Shown here one piece after another: positions 62,461 to 64,000 of a DNA stretch of 64,000 nt (positions are counted from its first letter, which is position 1; each line of letters starts with the position of its first letter). The DNA is from JALZHR01 sp036388475 (GTDB taxonomy: Bacteria; Acidobacteriota; Blastocatellia; Pyrinomonadales; Pyrinomonadaceae). Under the pieces are notes generated by a model, which saw only the letters and a list, made by a program, of their open reading frames with translations, had not been told where the DNA came from and did no database searches. Where the stretch lies: NCBI GenBank assembly GCA_036388475.1, contig DASVRT010000024.1, forward strand, positions 1 to 64,000. The letters run 5' to 3'. The position numbers and the translations under genes were made by a program.

Positions 62461-64000
62461 ATGTTCAGACTTCAACGACTCGAAATCACAGGTTTTAAAT
62501 CATTCGCCGATTACACCGAAGTAATTTTTACGGGCGACGGAATTACGGCTGTCGTCGGACCGAACGGCTGCGGGAAATCGAACGTTTCCGAATCAATCGC
62601 GTGGGTTCTGGGCGAGCAGCGCGCCAAAGCTCTGCGCGGCGGGGAAATGCAGGACGTAATTTTTCAGGGCACGAGCAAGCGCAATCCTTCGGGGATGGCG
62701 GAAGTCGTGCTGCATCTCGTCCGCGACGAGGAAGCGTTTTTTGAAGACGAGGAACACCAGCTCGGCGACATCGACGAAGCCCTGAGCGATATTGACGAGC
62801 ACGCCGTCCAAATTGAAGATTTCGAGCCGGACGCCGAAGACGTGGCGGCAAACGGAAACGGTCATCGGGAAAACGGTTTCGACGCCGAAACCGCCGAAGT
62901 CGTCACCGCCGAAACCGGCGCGGCTTTGACGACGCAAACGAAAATAAAAACGAAACGCCATTGGCGACCGCGCCGTCTCGCGCTGGATTTCGCGCCGGGC
63001 GAATCGGTTTCCGTGACGCGCCGCCTATATCGTTCCGGCGAAAGCGAATATCTTTTGAACGGAAAAGCGTGTCGCCTGCGCGACATTCAGGATTTGTTTG
63101 CCGGAACGGGCTTGAGCGGCGCGCATTACGCGATTATCGAACAGGGACGCATCGGGCAGATTCTTTCCGCCAAACCTTCCGACCGCCGCACTCTGATTGA
63201 AGAAGCCGCCGGAATTTCCAAATTCCGCACGCGCCAGCGCGCCGCCGAAACGCGTCTGGAATCGGCGAAAACAAATCTGCGCCGCATTTCCGATATTGTC
63301 GATGAAATCGACAAACAGGCAAACTCGCTTCGCCGCCAGGCGTCTAAAACACGTCGTTTCAAGATTTTAAAAGAAGAACTGCGCATCACTCTGAGGCAGG
63401 TTTTCGCCGCCGAAGGCAGTTATTTAACCGAATTGGTCGGCGAGCTGGAAATCAATCTCGCCGAAGCCTCCAAAAACGAACGCGAGCTTTTCGCGCAAGT
63501 GACGGCAAAAGACGAAGCGTTTCGCACGGCGACGCAGAAGGCGCGCGAAGCCGAAGAAGAATTGAGCGATTTGCGCGCCGCGCACGCCGAAAACGCCTTG
63601 CAGCGCGACCGCGCCGAGCGCGATTTGCAGTATAAAAAGGAACAAATTGCCAATCTTGAAACGCGCGTCGAAGTTTTAAAAGGCGAAATCGAAGCGACCG
63701 GACAACGCCTCAAACTGGTCAAAGCCGAAGCCGAGCGTCTCGAAAAAGACGAGCGCAAAGAACGCGCCGAAGCCGAAAAACAGGAGCTCGCTCTGCGCGA
63801 AGCGGAAAATAAATATCAAATAAAAATCGGCGAATTAAGAGACATCGAAGCCGCGCTTGAAAAAGCGCGCGCCGAAGTTTTTCAGCACACGACCGCCTTT
63901 GAGCGTTTGTCGGAAATCGGACGCCAGCACGAAAGCACGATTGAGCGCCTGACCGAGCGCGCCGAAGGTTTAAAACGCGAAGGCATTCGCGCCGAAGAAA
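62461..64000 (+). CDS. smc: Chromosome partition protein SMC, 5' part
   Basis: 513 codons visible; the frame runs off the right edge, so the hinge and C-terminal ATPase half are not seen. The start MFRLQRLEITGFKSFADYTEV, Walker A GPNGCGKSN (33-41) and SESIAWVLGEQRAKALRGG are diagnostic. RLYRSGESEYLLNGKACRLRDI, GTGLSGAHYAIIEQGRI and EEAAGISKFRTRQ follow, then the coiled coil. Unusually, about 84 residues (about 89-172), first acidic and later basic, are inserted between the strand EVVLHLV and ESVSVTRRLY, where other SMCs have a short loop. SMC condenses and segregates chromosomes with ScpA and ScpB. Confidence 0.96.
   Translation, partial: MFRLQRLEITGFKSFADYTEVIFTGDGITAVVGPNGCGKSNVSESIAWVLGEQRAKALRGGEMQDVIFQGTSKRNPSGMAEVVLHLVRDEEAFFEDEEHQLGDIDEALSDIDEHAVQIEDFEPDAEDVAANGNGHRENGFDAETAEVVTAETGAALTTQTKIKTKRHWRPRRLALDFAPGESVSVTRRLYRSGESEYLLNGKACRLRDIQDLFAGTGLSGAHYAIIEQGRIGQILSAKPSDRRTLIEEAAGISKFRTRQRAAETRLESAKTNLRRISDIVDEIDKQANSLRRQASKTRRFKILKEELRITLRQVFAAEGSYLTELVGELEINLAEASKNERELFAQVTAKDEAFRTATQKAREAEEELSDLRAAHAENALQRDRAERDLQYKKEQIANLETRVEVLKGEIEATGQRLKLVKAEAERLEKDERKERAEAEKQELALREAENKYQIKIGELRDIEAALEKARAEVFQHTTAFERLSEIGRQHESTIERLTERAEGLKREGIRAEE

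Overview
The window looks like a chromosomal segment of an Acidobacteriota bacterium, most likely class Blastocatellia (Pyrinomonas-like). This is an inference. It rests on three large secreted proteins sharing FG-GAP-like C-terminal repeats, an Oar-like TonB-dependent receptor with a carboxypeptidase-regulatory N-terminus, a Ser/Thr kinase with TPRs, a PhoB-type winged-helix/hydrolase fusion, and intergenic stretches full of short-word palindromes. No rRNA, tRNA, CRISPR array, transposase or phage gene was recognised.

Layout. 0.35-8.4 kb (all minus): a surface polysaccharide cluster, read from right to left: DegT-type sugar aminotransferase, a previously hidden 43-residue double-CxxC protein, Wzm/Wzt ABC exporter, PglD-like acyltransferase, beta-propeller protein, FemAB/GNAT-like protein, FdtA-like ketoisomerase and family-2 glycosyltransferase. 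Aminotransferase + ketoisomerase + acyltransferase would make a 3-acylamino-3,6-dideoxyhexose. A separate promoter at 242-270 fires off the left edge. 8.6-13.4 kb (minus): a secreted regulatory-like-domain protein, thiC under a TPP riboswitch, and an acyltransferase-3 membrane protein. 13.7-19.5 kb (plus): an ABC-F/Uup ATPase, a DoxX-like membrane protein and a large unknown secreted protein, then the frameshifted tail of a DUF3471-type gene. 19.9-27.1 kb (minus): a delta-60/FG-GAP protein, two LON-domain proteins, an unknown protein and an Mre11/SbcD-type nuclease. This stretch holds the most unusual DNA: a 217-bp element of seven 21-bp repeats with inverted ends, and a palindrome inserted in frame in the nuclease gene.

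27.3-43.3 kb: mixed housekeeping genes: SDR, B12-type radical SAM protein, pyrophosphatase, inositol-monophosphatase-like enzyme, free-methionine-sulfoxide reductase + aldo/keto reductase, Ser/Thr kinase, GntR regulator, esterase, DUF2721 + radical SAM, peroxiredoxin, Fe(2+)-trafficking protein and a TonB receptor. 43.4-53.8 kb: an FG-GAP protein, a small HTH-like protein, a winged-helix/hydrolase/dead-cyclase fusion, an SLC13-type transporter, a phosphoesterase, pgsA and an SBBP/FG-GAP protein. 54.1-57.9 kb: dnaK-dnaJ-hspR, with a HAIR-like operator overlapping the dnaK promoter, which fits autoregulation by HspR. 58-64 kb: an Oar-like receptor, a DUF4388 protein and the 5' part of smc, which carries an acidic insertion and runs off the right edge.

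The strongest general signal is the set of palindromes built from short repeated words that sit directly behind stop codons. At three loci they have entered coding sequence, supplying two C-termini and one internal segment of about 57 codons.
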